From an uncultured Pelagibacteraceae bacterium (GTDB lineage: Bacteria > Pseudomonadota > Alphaproteobacteria > Pelagibacterales > Pelagibacteraceae), in assembly GCA_902556505.1 (NCBI GenBank), contig CACDWM010000001.1, positions 108,223-172,222 of the forward strand: DNA of 64,000 bases, in the 5' to 3' direction. The translations under genes and the position numbers were made by a program. Every line of letters begins with the position of its first letter. Position 1 is the first letter of the stretch. Below the pieces are notes generated by a model. That model was not told where the DNA came from and ran no database searches. It saw only the letters and a program-made list of their open reading frames with translations. Shown piece by piece: positions 38,614 through 48,345 of the stretch.

Positions 38614-40551
38614 ATGAATAAGATTCTTTCTCAGGCCCTCAAAAAAGCTGTCTCTGAATATAGCCCAGAAGTTAAAGAAGTTTCTAAGATAAATAAACCT
38701 GATCTTTTCTCCTTAAACAACGAAACAGAATTATTTCAAAATGATAAAGGCATCATAATTAAAATTGATCGATCGAAAGATGCAAATCTTACTGACTTTG
38801 GTAAAGCAACTTTAAAAGACAGATATTTAGGTTTAAACGAATCTTACCAAGATTTATTTGCAAGAGTAGCGAGCACATATGCAGATGATAATTTGCACGC
38901 TCAAAGAATTTATAACTACATAAGTAACCTTTGGTTCATGCCAGCAACACCAGTTTTGTCAAATGGTGGTACCAAAAGAGGATTACCAATTTCATGTTTT
39001 TTAAATGAAGCATCTGATAGCTTAGGAGGCATTCTTGATTTATGGAGTGAGAATGTTTGGTTGGCAGCGAAGGGTGGAGGAATTGGGAGTTACTGGGGTA
39101 ACTTAAGATCTATTGGTGAAAAAATAGGAAGAGTTGGAAAAACTTCTGGAATAATTCCTTTTATAAAAGTTATGGACTCTTTAACTATGGCTATCAGTCA
39201 AGGATCATTAAGAAGAGGTTCTGCAGCATGTTATCTTCCAATTGATCATCCTGAGATAGAAGAGTTTATTGAAATGAGAAGACCTACTGGTGGTGATCCA
39301 AATAGAAAAGCATTAAATTTACATCATGGTGTTTTAGTTTCTGATGCATTTATGAGAGCTGTAGAAACTGATGAGCAGTGGGCATTGAAGAGTCCAGCAG
39401 ATGGTAGTGTTCAACAGACTATTTCAGCAAGAAATTTGTGGATTAGACTATTAACAGCAAGAATTGAAACAGGTGAGCCATATATAATTTACATTGATAC
39501 GGTTAACAGACAAATTCCCCAACATCATAAGTTAGCAAACCTAACAGTTAAAACTTCTAACTTGTGTAGCGAGATAACTTTGCCAACAGGAATTGATAAA
39601 GATGGAAGAGATAGAACAGCAGTATGTTGTTTGTCTTCGTTAAATTTAGAAAAATATGATGAGTGGAAAGATGATCCTGAAATGATTAGTGATGTTATGA
39701 GATTTTTAGATAACGTTTTATCTGATTTTATTAATAAAGCACCAGATCAATTTAAAGATGCAAAATATTCTGCTGAAAGAGAAAGAAGTGTTGGGTTAGG
39801 TGTAATGGGCTTTCATTCTTTTTTACAAAAAAACAGAATTCCACTTGAATCAGTAATGGCAAAGTCATGGAATAAAAAAATATTTAAAAATATTCATGAA
39901 AAAGTTAATCAAGCTTCTAAAGATTTGGCTGAAGAAAGAGGTGCTTGTCCAGATGCAGCGGAATATGGTTATAAAGAAAGATTTTCTAACAAGACAGCGA
40001 TTGCTCCAACTGCTTCAATCTCAATTATTTGTGGAGGAGCGTCACCAGGAGTAGAGCCAATTGCTGCAAACAGTTACACACACAAAACCCTTTCAGGATC
40101 TTTCAATGTTAGAAATAGATATTTAGAAGAGATATTACAAAGTCACGGTAAAAATGACGAAGAGACATGGTCTAGTATTACTACAAATCAAGGATCTGTT
40201 AATCATCTAGATTTTCTAACTGATTTAGAAAAAGATGTATTTAAAACTGCATTTGAGCTGAACCAAAATTGGATAATTGAATTAAGTGGTGACAGAACAC
40301 CATTTATTTCGCAGGCACAGTCAGTAAATCTATTTTTACCAGCAGATGTTCACAAGAAAGAATTACACAAAATTCATTTTGATGCTTGGAAAAAAGGCTT
40401 AAAGAGCCTTTATTACTGTAGATCAAAATCAATTCAAAGGGCTGAGAATGTTAATGATTCAAAATCAACTGATATCTTAGCAAATGTTTACAAAAATAAA
40501 TCAAACGAAAGTCAAGAACAGGAGTACGAGGAGTGTTTATCATGTCAGTAG
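38614..40551 (+). CDS. nrdA: Ribonucleoside-diphosphate reductase alpha subunit
   Basis: A 645-residue class I catalytic subunit that makes deoxyribonucleotides. Active-site cysteines are present in ISCFLNEA, SNLCSEI and the VCCLSSLNL region; PTASISIICGGASPG holds the substrate phosphate; and a CLSC pair at the C-terminus is the thioredoxin-linked relay. The usual N-terminal ATP-cone of about 90 residues, which binds ATP/dATP to switch overall activity, is missing: the catalytic ten-stranded barrel begins almost at once, which explains the short length (E. coli is 761). It overlaps nrdB by ten bases. The gap upstream carries probable NrdR boxes. Confidence 0.93.
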   Translation: MNKILSQALKKAVSEYSPEVKEVSKINKPDLFSLNNETELFQNDKGIIIKIDRSKDANLTDFGKATLKDRYLGLNESYQDLFARVASTYADDNLHAQRIYNYISNLWFMPATPVLSNGGTKRGLPISCFLNEASDSLGGILDLWSENVWLAAKGGGIGSYWGNLRSIGEKIGRVGKTSGIIPFIKVMDSLTMAISQGSLRRGSAACYLPIDHPEIEEFIEMRRPTGGDPNRKALNLHHGVLVSDAFMRAVETDEQWALKSPADGSVQQTISARNLWIRLLTARIETGEPYIIYIDTVNRQIPQHHKLANLTVKTSNLCSEITLPTGIDKDGRDRTAVCCLSSLNLEKYDEWKDDPEMISDVMRFLDNVLSDFINKAPDQFKDAKYSAERERSVGLGVMGFHSFLQKNRIPLESVMAKSWNKKIFKNIHEKVNQASKDLAEERGACPDAAEYGYKERFSNKTAIAPTASISIICGGASPGVEPIAANSYTHKTLSGSFNVRNRYLEEILQSHGKNDEETWSSITTNQGSVNHLDFLTDLEKDVFKTAFELNQNWIIELSGDRTPFISQAQSVNLFLPADVHKKELHKIHFDAWKKGLKSLYYCRSKSIQRAENVNDSKSTDILANVYKNKSNESQEQEYEECLSCQ

Positions 40552-41555
40552 CAGAAAATATAAATAAAGAAGCAGTTCAACCAAAAAAAAATAAAAATGG
40601 TCTGTTAGTAGCCAACCCAGTTTATAAACCATTTAGATATCCTTGGTGCTACGATGCTTGGTTAACACAACAAAGAATTCACTGGTTACCTGAAGAAGTT
40701 CCATTAGGTGATGATGTGCGAGATTGGCAAAAAAATCTTAGCCCATCTGAAAAAAATTTATTAACACAGATTTTTAGATTTTTCACACAAGCCGATGTTG
40801 AAGTAAGCAATTGTTACATCAGACATTACATGAATGTGTTTAAACCAACAGAAGTTTTAATGATGATGTCGTCTTTTGCTTCTATGGAAACAGTACACAT
40901 TGCAGCTTACTCACATTTACTAGATACAATTGGAATGCCAGAGTCTGAATATTCAGCTTTCATGAAATATAAAGAAATGAAAGATAAGTATGATTACATG
41001 CAAGGCTTTGATGTTAAATCTAATCATGACATTGCAAAAACAATAGCTGTGTTTAGTGCGTTTACGGAAGGTCTACAATTGTTTGCGAGTTTTGCAATCC
41101 TATTAAATTTCCCAAGACATAATAAAATGAAGGGAATGGGTCAGATCGTTACTTGGTCTGTAAGAGATGAAACATTGCATTGCAATTCAATGATCAGATT
41201 ATTTAAAGATTTTATTAAAGAAAATCCTGAAACATGGAATCCACAACTAAAAAAAGAAATTTATCAAGCTTGCAGAACTATAGTAGAGCATGAAGATGCT
41301 TTTATAGATTTAGCATTTCAAATGGGTCCAATGGAAGGATTAACTGCTGAGGATGTTAAAAAATATATTCGTTTCATTGCAAACAGAAGATTAAGTCAAT
41401 TAGGTTTAGAAGGAATTTATGATATTGAAAAAAATCCTTTAACTTGGCTTGATACTATGCTTAACGCGGTTGAGCATATGAATTTCTTTGAAGGTCGTGC
41501 AACAGAATATTCTAAAGCATCTACACAAGGTACTTGGGCAGAAGCTTTTAGTTAA
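40542..41555 (+). CDS. nrdB: Ribonucleoside-diphosphate reductase beta subunit
   Basis: A 337-residue ferritin-like subunit that would hold the diiron site and tyrosyl radical. METVHIAAY supplies Glu, His and the radical Tyr in the spacing of E. coli E115/H118/Y122, an Asp 31 residues earlier (QADVEV) fits D84, and DETLHCN gives the later Glu/His pair. The start is placed at ATG 40542, seven bases after GAGGAG; a GTG at 40533 would add three residues. There is no N-terminal ATP-cone here either. It converges with prpC, eight bases between stops. Confidence 0.93.
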   Translation: MSVAENINKEAVQPKKNKNGLLVANPVYKPFRYPWCYDAWLTQQRIHWLPEEVPLGDDVRDWQKNLSPSEKNLLTQIFRFFTQADVEVSNCYIRHYMNVFKPTEVLMMMSSFASMETVHIAAYSHLLDTIGMPESEYSAFMKYKEMKDKYDYMQGFDVKSNHDIAKTIAVFSAFTEGLQLFASFAILLNFPRHNKMKGMGQIVTWSVRDETLHCNSMIRLFKDFIKENPETWNPQLKKEIYQACRTIVEHEDAFIDLAFQMGPMEGLTAEDVKKYIRFIANRRLSQLGLEGIYDIEKNPLTWLDTMLNAVEHMNFFEGRATEYSKASTQGTWAEAFS

Positions 41556-41563
41556 TCTTAAAA

Positions 41564-42688
41564 TTATCTTTGGTTTAACTGCATCACTTTTCGATGCTTG
41601 TTACCTTTGTAGCTAGCCAAAGGTCTTATCAGTTTATTTGCAGCGTGTTGCTCCATTATGTGAGCAGACCAACCTGTAATTCTAGAAATTACAAATATTG
41701 GAGTGAAAAAATCAGTATCAAACCCCATTAGATGATAAGTAGGTCCTGTTGGATAATCTACATTAGGATGAATATTTTTCTGTTTAATCATAACTTTTTC
41801 AACAATGTCGTAAATTTTTTCAAATTTTTTATCTTTCTTAAGTTTAGCGACTTTACCAAAGTATTTTCTCATAGTTGGAACCCTTGAGTCACCTGATTTA
41901 TAAACTCTATGACCAAATCCCATTATTACTTCTTTATTTTTAAGTGCACTATTTATCCATTTTAGTGCATTTTCAGGTTTTTTAATTTTGTTCATCATAT
42001 GCATCACTTCTTCATTAGCCCCGCCGTGAAGTGGACCTTTTAAACTTGCAATTGCTCCTGTAATTGCTCCGTGTATGTCAGATAAGCTACTGGTAATTGT
42101 TCTTGCTGTAAAAGTTGAAACATTAAAACTATGTTCTGCATATAAAATTAAAGATACATCAAACGCTTTGACTATCTCTTTTTGAGGAACTTTTCCAAAG
42201 CACATATAAAAAAAGTTTTCAGCGAAGGTTAATGTCTTTTTAGGTTTAATTATTTTTTTACCTTTTCTTATTCTATAAAAAGCGGCTAAGGCAGTTGGAG
42301 TTTTTGCAAAAATTCTTAGAGCTTTTCTCATATTTGCTTCTGGTGAAGAATCTGTAGTTTCTTTATCCTCTAATCCCATTACACTCACAGCTGTTCTTGC
42401 AACATCCATTGGATGAGATTTCTTTGGCATGTGTTTGATTATTTCATATAAATTTTTTGTTAGTTCTCTGTTGTTTCTTTCTTCTTTTTCAAATTGTCTA
42501 AGTTGGATAGTATTCGGGAGATCCTTATTAAGAATAAGATACGCAACTTCCTCAAATCTACAATACTCACATAAATCTTGAGCTGCATACCCTCTATAAG
42601 TAAGAGAATTTATTTCTGGCATTACTTTTGAAACTTCTGTTTCATCTACAACAATACCTAGTAAGCCTTTTTTAATATCATCACTCAT
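41564..42688 (-). CDS. prpC: 2-Methylcitrate synthase
   Basis: A 374-residue member of the short citrate synthase group, joining propionyl-CoA with oxaloacetate. Motifs: the catalytic histidine segments SLKGPLHGGANEEV near 215 and MGFGHRVYKSGDSR near 255, and the EHSFNVSTFTAR loop near 182. Ordinary citrate synthase cannot be ruled out by motif alone, but its place directly after prpB (start on the prpB stop, one-base overlap) fixes the methylcitrate cycle role. It is the last gene of the prpD-prpB-prpC operon. Confidence 0.9.
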   Translation of the reverse strand: MSDDIKKGLLGIVVDETEVSKVMPEINSLTYRGYAAQDLCEYCRFEEVAYLILNKDLPNTIQLRQFEKEERNNRELTKNLYEIIKHMPKKSHPMDVARTAVSVMGLEDKETTDSSPEANMRKALRIFAKTPTALAAFYRIRKGKKIIKPKKTLTFAENFFYMCFGKVPQKEIVKAFDVSLILYAEHSFNVSTFTARTITSSLSDIHGAITGAIASLKGPLHGGANEEVMHMMNKIKKPENALKWINSALKNKEVIMGFGHRVYKSGDSRVPTMRKYFGKVAKLKKDKKFEKIYDIVEKVMIKQKNIHPNVDYPTGPTYHLMGFDTDFFTPIFVISRITGWSAHIMEQHAANKLIRPLASYKGNKHRKVMQLNQR

Positions 42689-43584
42689 TATTCATGTCCT
42701 TCCGTACTAAAATTATAAATTTTTTCATCTAATGAATTATATTTTTCATAATCGACTAATTCATAAAGTCTTTTCCTAGTTTGCATCTTATCAATAATGT
42801 TATTTTGATGTCCATTTGCATAAATGTCTCTTAATCCATCTTCGACATTTTTCATTGCTAATCTTTGTGAGGTTACTGGATAAATAACTATATTATACCC
42901 AAAATTTTCTAATTCTTTGTAATTAAACAATTTCGATTTACCAAATTCAGTCATATTAGCTAACAAGTAACCAGACAATTCTTTACGAACTTTTTCAAAA
43001 TCTTTTTCATCTTCAAGAGCTTCTGGGAAAATAATTTCAGCACCAGCATCAATGTAGGCTTTGCATCTTTCAATCATTTTATCTAAACCTTCAACACTTT
43101 TAGCATCTGAACGTGCAATAATTTTAAAGTTTTGATCTTTTTTAGTAGCAACACATTCTTTAATTTTTTTAACCATAGCATCAGTTGAAATAAGTTCTTT
43201 ATTATCAAGATGCCCACATCTTTTTCTTTCAATCTGATCCTCTAAGTGGACACCTGTTATTCCAAATTCTTCAAATGTTTCTATGGTTTCTTTACAAGAT
43301 TTAAATCCTGTATCGACATCAACTATTGTTGGAAGATTAGTTACTCTCGAAATTAGATAAGATCTTGTGCTAACATCTTGTAGAGTTGTTAAGCCAATAT
43401 CGGGAAAACCAAGATCATTAGCCATTACTCCACCGGATATATAAACTGCATCATATCCAATTTCTTCTATAAGCTTTGCTGTCAAAGGATTATATGCACC
43501 TGGAACTCTTAATATTTTATTTGATTTTAATTTTTGATCAAAATCTAATCTTTTTTGACTTGGTTCTTTTTCTACAAAGTGCAT
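42688..43584 (-). CDS. prpB: 2-Methylisocitrate lyase
   Basis: A 298-residue isocitrate-lyase superfamily enzyme that splits methylisocitrate to pyruvate and succinate. DVDTGF near residue 92 binds Mg, and LEDQIERKRCGHLDNKE near 115-131 includes the catalytic cysteine in KRCGH, the PrpB form. YISGG near 47-51 is the usual phosphate-loop equivalent. Its start and stop each overlap a neighbouring gene by one base, so the operon is tightly coupled. Confidence 0.93.
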   Translation of the reverse strand: MHFVEKEPSQKRLDFDQKLKSNKILRVPGAYNPLTAKLIEEIGYDAVYISGGVMANDLGFPDIGLTTLQDVSTRSYLISRVTNLPTIVDVDTGFKSCKETIETFEEFGITGVHLEDQIERKRCGHLDNKELISTDAMVKKIKECVATKKDQNFKIIARSDAKSVEGLDKMIERCKAYIDAGAEIIFPEALEDEKDFEKVRKELSGYLLANMTEFGKSKLFNYKELENFGYNIVIYPVTSQRLAMKNVEDGLRDIYANGHQNNIIDKMQTRKRLYELVDYEKYNSLDEKIYNFSTEGHE

Positions 43585-45086
43585 TAAAAAATTCCTTTTT
43601 TATTATTTCGTTTTAATTTATTTCTTCTTACTTCAATATTCAATTTATGAAGTTGACCTGATTTTAAATTTCTTAAATTTTGTACTGTTTTTAAAAAACG
43701 ATTGCTTTCTTTTTTATCCAAAATACCCTCAGTTAAAGTTAAAAATTTATTTATATAATTTTCTCTCTTAAACGGTCTTGCTCCATATGGATGTGCGTCT
43801 GCTCTATCAAGTTCCTCTGTTATTTTTTTTCCATTGTTAAGTGTTACAACTACTTTAGCTCCAAAAGCTTTATTTTTTGGATTTGAATCATGATATTTTT
43901 TTGTCCATTTTTTATCTTCATATGTTTTAATTGATCTCCAAATTTTAATTGTACTTTTTCTATTTGCTCTTGCTTTAGTATAAGATTTAACATGATGCCA
44001 ATCTCCGTCTTCTAAAGCTACAGCAAATATATACATTATAGAATGATCTAATGTTTCTCTACTAGCCTTGGGATCCATTTTTTGTGGATCATTAGCACCT
44101 GTTCCAATCACATAGTGAGTGTGATGACTTGTAAAAATATCAATTTTTTTAATATAATTTAAATTTTTAATTTTTGTTTTTAGCTTTTTAGCTAGATCTA
44201 TTAATGCTTGCGATTGATATTCTGCAGAATATTCTTTTGTATATGTCTCTAAAATAGCTTTTTTGCTCTCACCTTTTTTTGGTAAAGGGACTTTGTAGTT
44301 TGCTTTTTTTCCATCCAATATTCTTGCTATTACACTATCTTCACCTTCATATATTGGACTTGGAGCACCTTCACCTCTCATAGTTCTATCTACAGCTTCG
44401 ATAGCAAGCTTACCAGCATGAGCAGGAGCATAAGCTTTCCAACTTGAAATTTCTCCTTTTCTAGATTGTCTTGTAGATATTGATGTATGTAATGACTGTT
44501 GAACAGCTTGATATATAGTTTCAGTATTTAATTTTAGCATTGTTCCTAATCCAGCAGCAACACTAGGGCCTAAATGAGCAATGTGGTCCACCTTATGCTT
44601 ATGCAAACAAATACCTTTGACTAAATTTACTTGAACTTCATATGCAGTAATTATTCCTCTTAATAAATCCAATCCACTTTTTTTGTTTTGTTGTGCTACG
44701 CTCATAAGAGGAGGAATGTTGTCACCTGGATGACTATAATCTGCAGCTAAAAAGGTATCATGAAAATCTAATTCTCTAACAGCTGTACCATTTGACCATG
44801 CTGCCCATTCACAATCAAATTTTAATTTTGAGTTTACACCAAATAAAGTTGCACCATTTTTTCTAGGGTGTCTTAAAGCCATTTCTCTAGATGAGATTAC
44901 TGGCTTTCTATTTAATGAAGCAATTGCAACAGAAGCATTATCAATAATTCTATTGATAACCATTTCAATAGCATCTTTATTTAATTTAGCATTATCGCTT
45001 GCTATCTCTGCAATTTTCCATGCAAGCTGCTTCTTCTTTGGAAGATTAATTTTTGATGGATATACTTTAACTGCGTGTAATAACAA
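43584..45086 (-). CDS. prpD: 2-Methylcitrate dehydratase
   Basis: A 500-residue MmgE/PrpD-family dehydratase, converting 2-methylcitrate to methylaconitate in propionyl-CoA breakdown. [19 protein letters not shown] near the N-terminus, [18 protein letters not shown] with the following YSHPGDN near 100-120, and DHSIMYI near 345 are typical of the longer bacterial PrpD. The start is a TTG at 45086, the first possible codon after an in-frame stop, with AAGGAG upstream; the start codon forms part of a perfect nine-base hairpin. It is first in the prpDBC operon. Propionyl-CoA could come from odd-chain, branched amino acid or DMSP breakdown. Confidence 0.92.
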   Translation of the reverse strand: MLLHAVKVYPSKINLPKKKQLAWKIAEIASDNAKLNKDAIEMVINRIIDNASVAIASLNRKPVISSREMALRHPRKNGATLFGVNSKLKFDCEWAAWSNGTAVRELDFHDTFLAADYSHPGDNIPPLMSVAQQNKKSGLDLLRGIITAYEVQVNLVKGICLHKHKVDHIAHLGPSVAAGLGTMLKLNTETIYQAVQQSLHTSISTRQSRKGEISSWKAYAPAHAGKLAIEAVDRTMRGEGAPSPIYEGEDSVIARILDGKKANYKVPLPKKGESKKAILETYTKEYSAEYQSQALIDLAKKLKTKIKNLNYIKKIDIFTSHHTHYVIGTGANDPQKMDPKASRETLDHSIMYIFAVALEDGDWHHVKSYTKARANRKSTIKIWRSIKTYEDKKWTKKYHDSNPKNKAFGAKVVVTLNNGKKITEELDRADAHPYGARPFKRENYINKFLTLTEGILDKKESNRFLKTVQNLRNLKSGQLHKLNIEVRRNKLKRNNKKGIF

Positions 45087-45110
45087 AATTACTCCTTATT
45101 TGTAATTTTG
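45084..45110 (-). promoter_or_regulatory. Hairpin that encloses the prpD ribosome binding site and start codon
   Basis: On the prpD transcript CAAAATTAC and GTAATTTTG form a perfect nine-base stem; the nine-base loop carries most of the AAGGAG ribosome binding site, and the last three bases of the stem are the TTG start codon. Seven of the nine pairs are A-T, so it would melt easily. Translational control, including temperature sensitivity, is possible but inferred. Confidence 0.5.
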
Positions 45111-45139
45111 TTTTAATAGTTAAAATAAATTAATCAATA

Positions 45140-45805
45140 TTAAAGATATTCTGATACTATTTTCTCAATACCTACAAAGTCTTTTATAATGTGATTATGA
45201 TAAATTTTCTCAGATCTTTTTTCTGTATATCCATATTTTAGTAATATTATTGGAATTTCAGCAGCCTTTGCAGCATTAGCATCTGTTTCACTGTCACCGA
45301 TCATAATTGATTTATTTTTATCACCATCTAAAATTTCAATTGTAGTTGTTAAATGTCGAGGGTCTGGTTTGCAATATTCAAAAGTATTATAACCTGCAAC
45401 ATATTCGAAATAATCATAAATCCCAATTTTTTTTAAAAGATCAATTGCTAAGTGTTCAGTTTTATTAGTGCATACTGCCATAGAAATATTTTCATTTTTA
45501 CACCAATTTAAAAATTCCTTTACACCGTTAATTAATTTACTTTCATGTAAAATATTTTTTCCATAATATGATAGAAATTCATCAGTCATTTCGTTTTGAA
45601 TTTTTTCATCAAACCATTTCCATTGGCCATTAGCTTTTGCCATCATAGCTTTAGCACCTTTACCAACAGCATTTTTTAGTTCTCTTAAAGTTTTAGTAGG
45701 GTATCCAAATTTTTTCATTACGTGATTATGAGCCCGTATCAAATCTGGAGCGGTATCCACTAAAGTACCATCTAAATCAAATAAAATTATAAATTTTTGT
45801 TTCAT
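45140..45805 (-). CDS. gph: HAD hydrolase, phosphoglycolate phosphatase-like
   Basis: A 221-residue haloacid dehalogenase-superfamily phosphatase. Motif I is DLDGTLVDT near residues 10-18 with the nucleophilic aspartate, motif II CTNK near 116, and motif III/IV CKPDP and MIGDSETDANAA near 147-180. The cap domain is of the Gph/PGMB type. 2-Phosphoglycolate, formed during DNA repair, is the likely substrate, but HAD specificity is hard to read. It is separate from prpD (53 bases) and divergent from the glmU-like gene. Confidence 0.82.
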   Translation of the reverse strand: MKQKFIILFDLDGTLVDTAPDLIRAHNHVMKKFGYPTKTLRELKNAVGKGAKAMMAKANGQWKWFDEKIQNEMTDEFLSYYGKNILHESKLINGVKEFLNWCKNENISMAVCTNKTEHLAIDLLKKIGIYDYFEYVAGYNTFEYCKPDPRHLTTTIEILDGDKNKSIMIGDSETDANAAKAAEIPIILLKYGYTEKRSEKIYHNHIIKDFVGIEKIVSEYL

Positions 45806-45874
45806 TATAAAAGTATTTTAAAGAAATAAATTGTGAATTAATCAAACAATATACTTAATATAAATAAGATCAAA

Positions 45875-46486
45875 ATGAAAGACTCAAGTCAAAAAAAACT
45901 TAGAGAGAAATTTATAAAATTAGGAGTTAAGATGATTGGTCCTGAAACTATATTTTTTTCAAAAGATACAAAGATTGGAAAGAAAGTAACTATAGAACCT
46001 TATGTTGTTATTGGCTCTAATGTTAAAATTGGGAACAATGTAATTATAAAATCTTTTTCACATTTAGAGTCGTGTAAAATTGAAAATAAAGTTGAGATTG
46101 GTCCATATGCCAGAATAAGACCCAATACAATTTTAAAAGAGGGATCTAAAGTGGGCAATTTTGTTGAGATTAAAAAAAGTACTTTAGGAAATAAATCTAA
46201 AGTTAACCATTTATCTTATGTAGGAGATGCTCAAATTGGAAAATCAGTAAATATTGGTGCAGGCACAATTACTTGTAATTATGATGGTATAAATAAGTAT
46301 AAGACAAAAATTAAAGATAAAGTATTTATAGGCTCAAACTCTTCTTTGGTTGCCCCAATTACTATAAATGAAGATAGTATTGTTGGAGCTGGATCGGTAA
46401 TAACAAAGAATGTTAGAAAAAAATCTTTAGCATTAACAAGATCGCCACAATTAGAAGTTAAGAGTTACAAAAGAAAGAAAAAATAA
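45875..46486 (+). CDS. glmU: GlmU acetyltransferase domain only (glucosamine-1-phosphate N-acetyltransferase)
   Basis: A 203-residue left-handed beta-helix protein aligned with the C-terminal half of GlmU. It starts exactly in the linker helix ([19 protein letters not shown]) and keeps the acetyltransferase residues: the lysine of VEIKKST, the histidine of [17 protein letters not shown], and the SNSSLVAP motif. The N-terminal uridyltransferase half of full-length GlmU (about 230 residues, with its GTRM motif) is absent, and the region upstream holds no remnant of it. It would make N-acetylglucosamine-1-phosphate; the UDP transfer must be done by another protein. It lies three bases before glmS. 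Confidence 0.88.
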   Translation: MKDSSQKKLREKFIKLGVKMIGPETIFFSKDTKIGKKVTIEPYVVIGSNVKIGNNVIIKSFSHLESCKIENKVEIGPYARIRPNTILKEGSKVGNFVEIKKSTLGNKSKVNHLSYVGDAQIGKSVNIGAGTITCNYDGINKYKTKIKDKVFIGSNSSLVAPITINEDSIVGAGSVITKNVRKKSLALTRSPQLEVKSYKRKKK

Positions 46487-46489
46487 TTT

Positions 46490-48310
46490 ATGTGCGGAAT
46501 TATTGGAATATCTAGTAACAAACCTGTTTCTGCTAATATAATTAATTCATTAAAAAAATTAGAATACAGAGGATATGACTCAGCGGGCATAGCTACACTT
46601 TCAGATGGTGAAATCAATGAAGTTAAATCAGAGGGTAGAGTAGATAATTTAGAAAATAATTTTGATTTAAAAAACTTAAGAGGAAATATTGGTATAGGGC
46701 ATGTAAGATGGGCGACTCACGGAATCCCAAACAGTTTAAATGCACATCCTCATTCCTCTCACAATGTATCAGTAGTTCACAATGGAATTATAGAAAACTC
46801 CACAATATTAAAAAAATATTTAATTAACAAAGGTCACAAATTTAAATCACAGACAGATACAGAAGTAATAGTTCATTTAATAACAGAACATTTAAAGACT
46901 TCAGAATTAGAAGAAGCTATTACAAAAACCTTAAAACAACTTCATGGTAGCTTTGCTCTTGGAATAGTTTTTAAAGATATACCAGACTTAATAGTTGGTG
47001 CTAGAAGAGGATCACCATTAGCAGTTGGCTATGGTCCAAATGAAAACTATTTAGGATCAGACTCTTATGCTTTGAAATCTATGACGAATAAGATCACGTA
47101 TCTTGATGATGGTGAATTTTGTGTTGTAAAAAAGGATCAAGTTCTTTTTTTTAATGAGGAAGGAAAAAAAGTTAATAAAAAAATATTAGAATTATCATCA
47201 GATGAAGCAAGTTATGACAAAGGTGATTTTAAACATTTTATGGCAAAAGAAATTGAAGAACAACCAACAACAATTAAAACTGGAATAAAAGAATATGTAG
47301 ATAATGTAAATAAAGAGATAAATATTTTTAATTTTCCATGGAAAATTGAGGAGATTAATTCAATAACTTTAATTGGATGTGGAACTGCATACCATTCTTG
47401 TTTAATGGCTAAATATTGGTTTGAGGAACTTACAAACTTGGATGTTAATATAGATATAGCATCAGAATTTAGATATAGAAAAAATAGGTTCAAAAAAGAT
47501 ACTTTATATGTCTTTGTTTCACAATCTGGTGAAACAGCAGATACTTATGCAGCCTTAGATCTTTGTAATAAAAATAATATGAAGACATGTGCGGTAGTTA
47601 ATGTAATTGAAAGCTCAATTGCTAGAGACTCTAATTTTGTTTTACCAATTCATTGTGGTCCTGAAATAGGAGTTGCATCAACAAAAGCATTTCTAGGTCA
47701 AATACTTGTTTTATATATTTTGTCCTTAAAACTTGGATCAATGAGAAATGAAATTGAAAAAAAAGAGTATCAAGAAAAGATTAGAGACTTAAAAGATCTA
47801 CCGGGATTAATAGAAAAAACTTTATTACATGATAATGATATTCAGGCAATATCCTCAACATTTAATGAAGCTAAAGGTTCAATGTTTTTAGGAAGAGGTT
47901 ATTCATATCCGATAGCTTTGGAAGGTGCATTAAAACTTAAAGAGCTTTCATACGTTCATGCTGAAGGATATCCAGCAGGTGAAATGAAACATGGGCCATT
48001 AGCTTTAATTGAGGAGGGAATGCCTGTAGTAGTTTTGGCTCCTAGAGATAATTATTACAAAAAAACAATTTCAAACATGCAGGAAGTTATTGCTAGAGGA
48101 GCGAAGGTATTATTGATAACGAATAAAAGTAAAGATGAAGTTGTGTCAGAAAATATTTGGGAAACTATTGAAGTAGAGAATACAAATGATGATTTACTTC
48201 CATTTCTTTTGACTATACCACTACAAAAACTTGCTTATTACTCTGCACTTAAAAAAGGTTATGATATTGATAAGCCTAGAAATTTGGCTAAATCTGTCAC
48301 TGTTGAATAA
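46490..48310 (+). CDS. glmS: Glutamine--fructose-6-phosphate aminotransferase
   Basis: A 606-residue enzyme making glucosamine-6-phosphate, the entry to UDP-GlcNAc for peptidoglycan and lipid A. It begins MCGIIG, with C2 as the glutaminase nucleophile; the glutaminase domain covers about 1-220 (GHVRWATHG, HNGIIEN). Two SIS sugar-isomerase domains follow (CGTAYHS near 300, SQSGETADT near 345, LGRGYSYPIALEGALKLKE near 465), and the protein ends DKPRNLAKSVTVE, the catalytic tail. No glmS ribozyme is expected or seen. Its place after the glmU half-gene groups amino-sugar synthesis. Confidence 0.97.
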   Translation: MCGIIGISSNKPVSANIINSLKKLEYRGYDSAGIATLSDGEINEVKSEGRVDNLENNFDLKNLRGNIGIGHVRWATHGIPNSLNAHPHSSHNVSVVHNGIIENSTILKKYLINKGHKFKSQTDTEVIVHLITEHLKTSELEEAITKTLKQLHGSFALGIVFKDIPDLIVGARRGSPLAVGYGPNENYLGSDSYALKSMTNKITYLDDGEFCVVKKDQVLFFNEEGKKVNKKILELSSDEASYDKGDFKHFMAKEIEEQPTTIKTGIKEYVDNVNKEINIFNFPWKIEEINSITLIGCGTAYHSCLMAKYWFEELTNLDVNIDIASEFRYRKNRFKKDTLYVFVSQSGETADTYAALDLCNKNNMKTCAVVNVIESSIARDSNFVLPIHCGPEIGVASTKAFLGQILVLYILSLKLGSMRNEIEKKEYQEKIRDLKDLPGLIEKTLLHDNDIQAISSTFNEAKGSMFLGRGYSYPIALEGALKLKELSYVHAEGYPAGEMKHGPLALIEEGMPVVVLAPRDNYYKKTISNMQEVIARGAKVLLITNKSKDEVVSENIWETIEVENTNDDLLPFLLTIPLQKLAYYSALKKGYDIDKPRNLAKSVTVE

Positions 48311-48345
48311 ACTTTAAACTCTGTTAAAACACCCTTAGGTTGAAT

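Noticed and set aside
40533..40541. GTG start for nrdB
   Set aside because: ATG 40542 has GAGGAG at the right distance and matches the family length; the GTG lies within that ribosome site.
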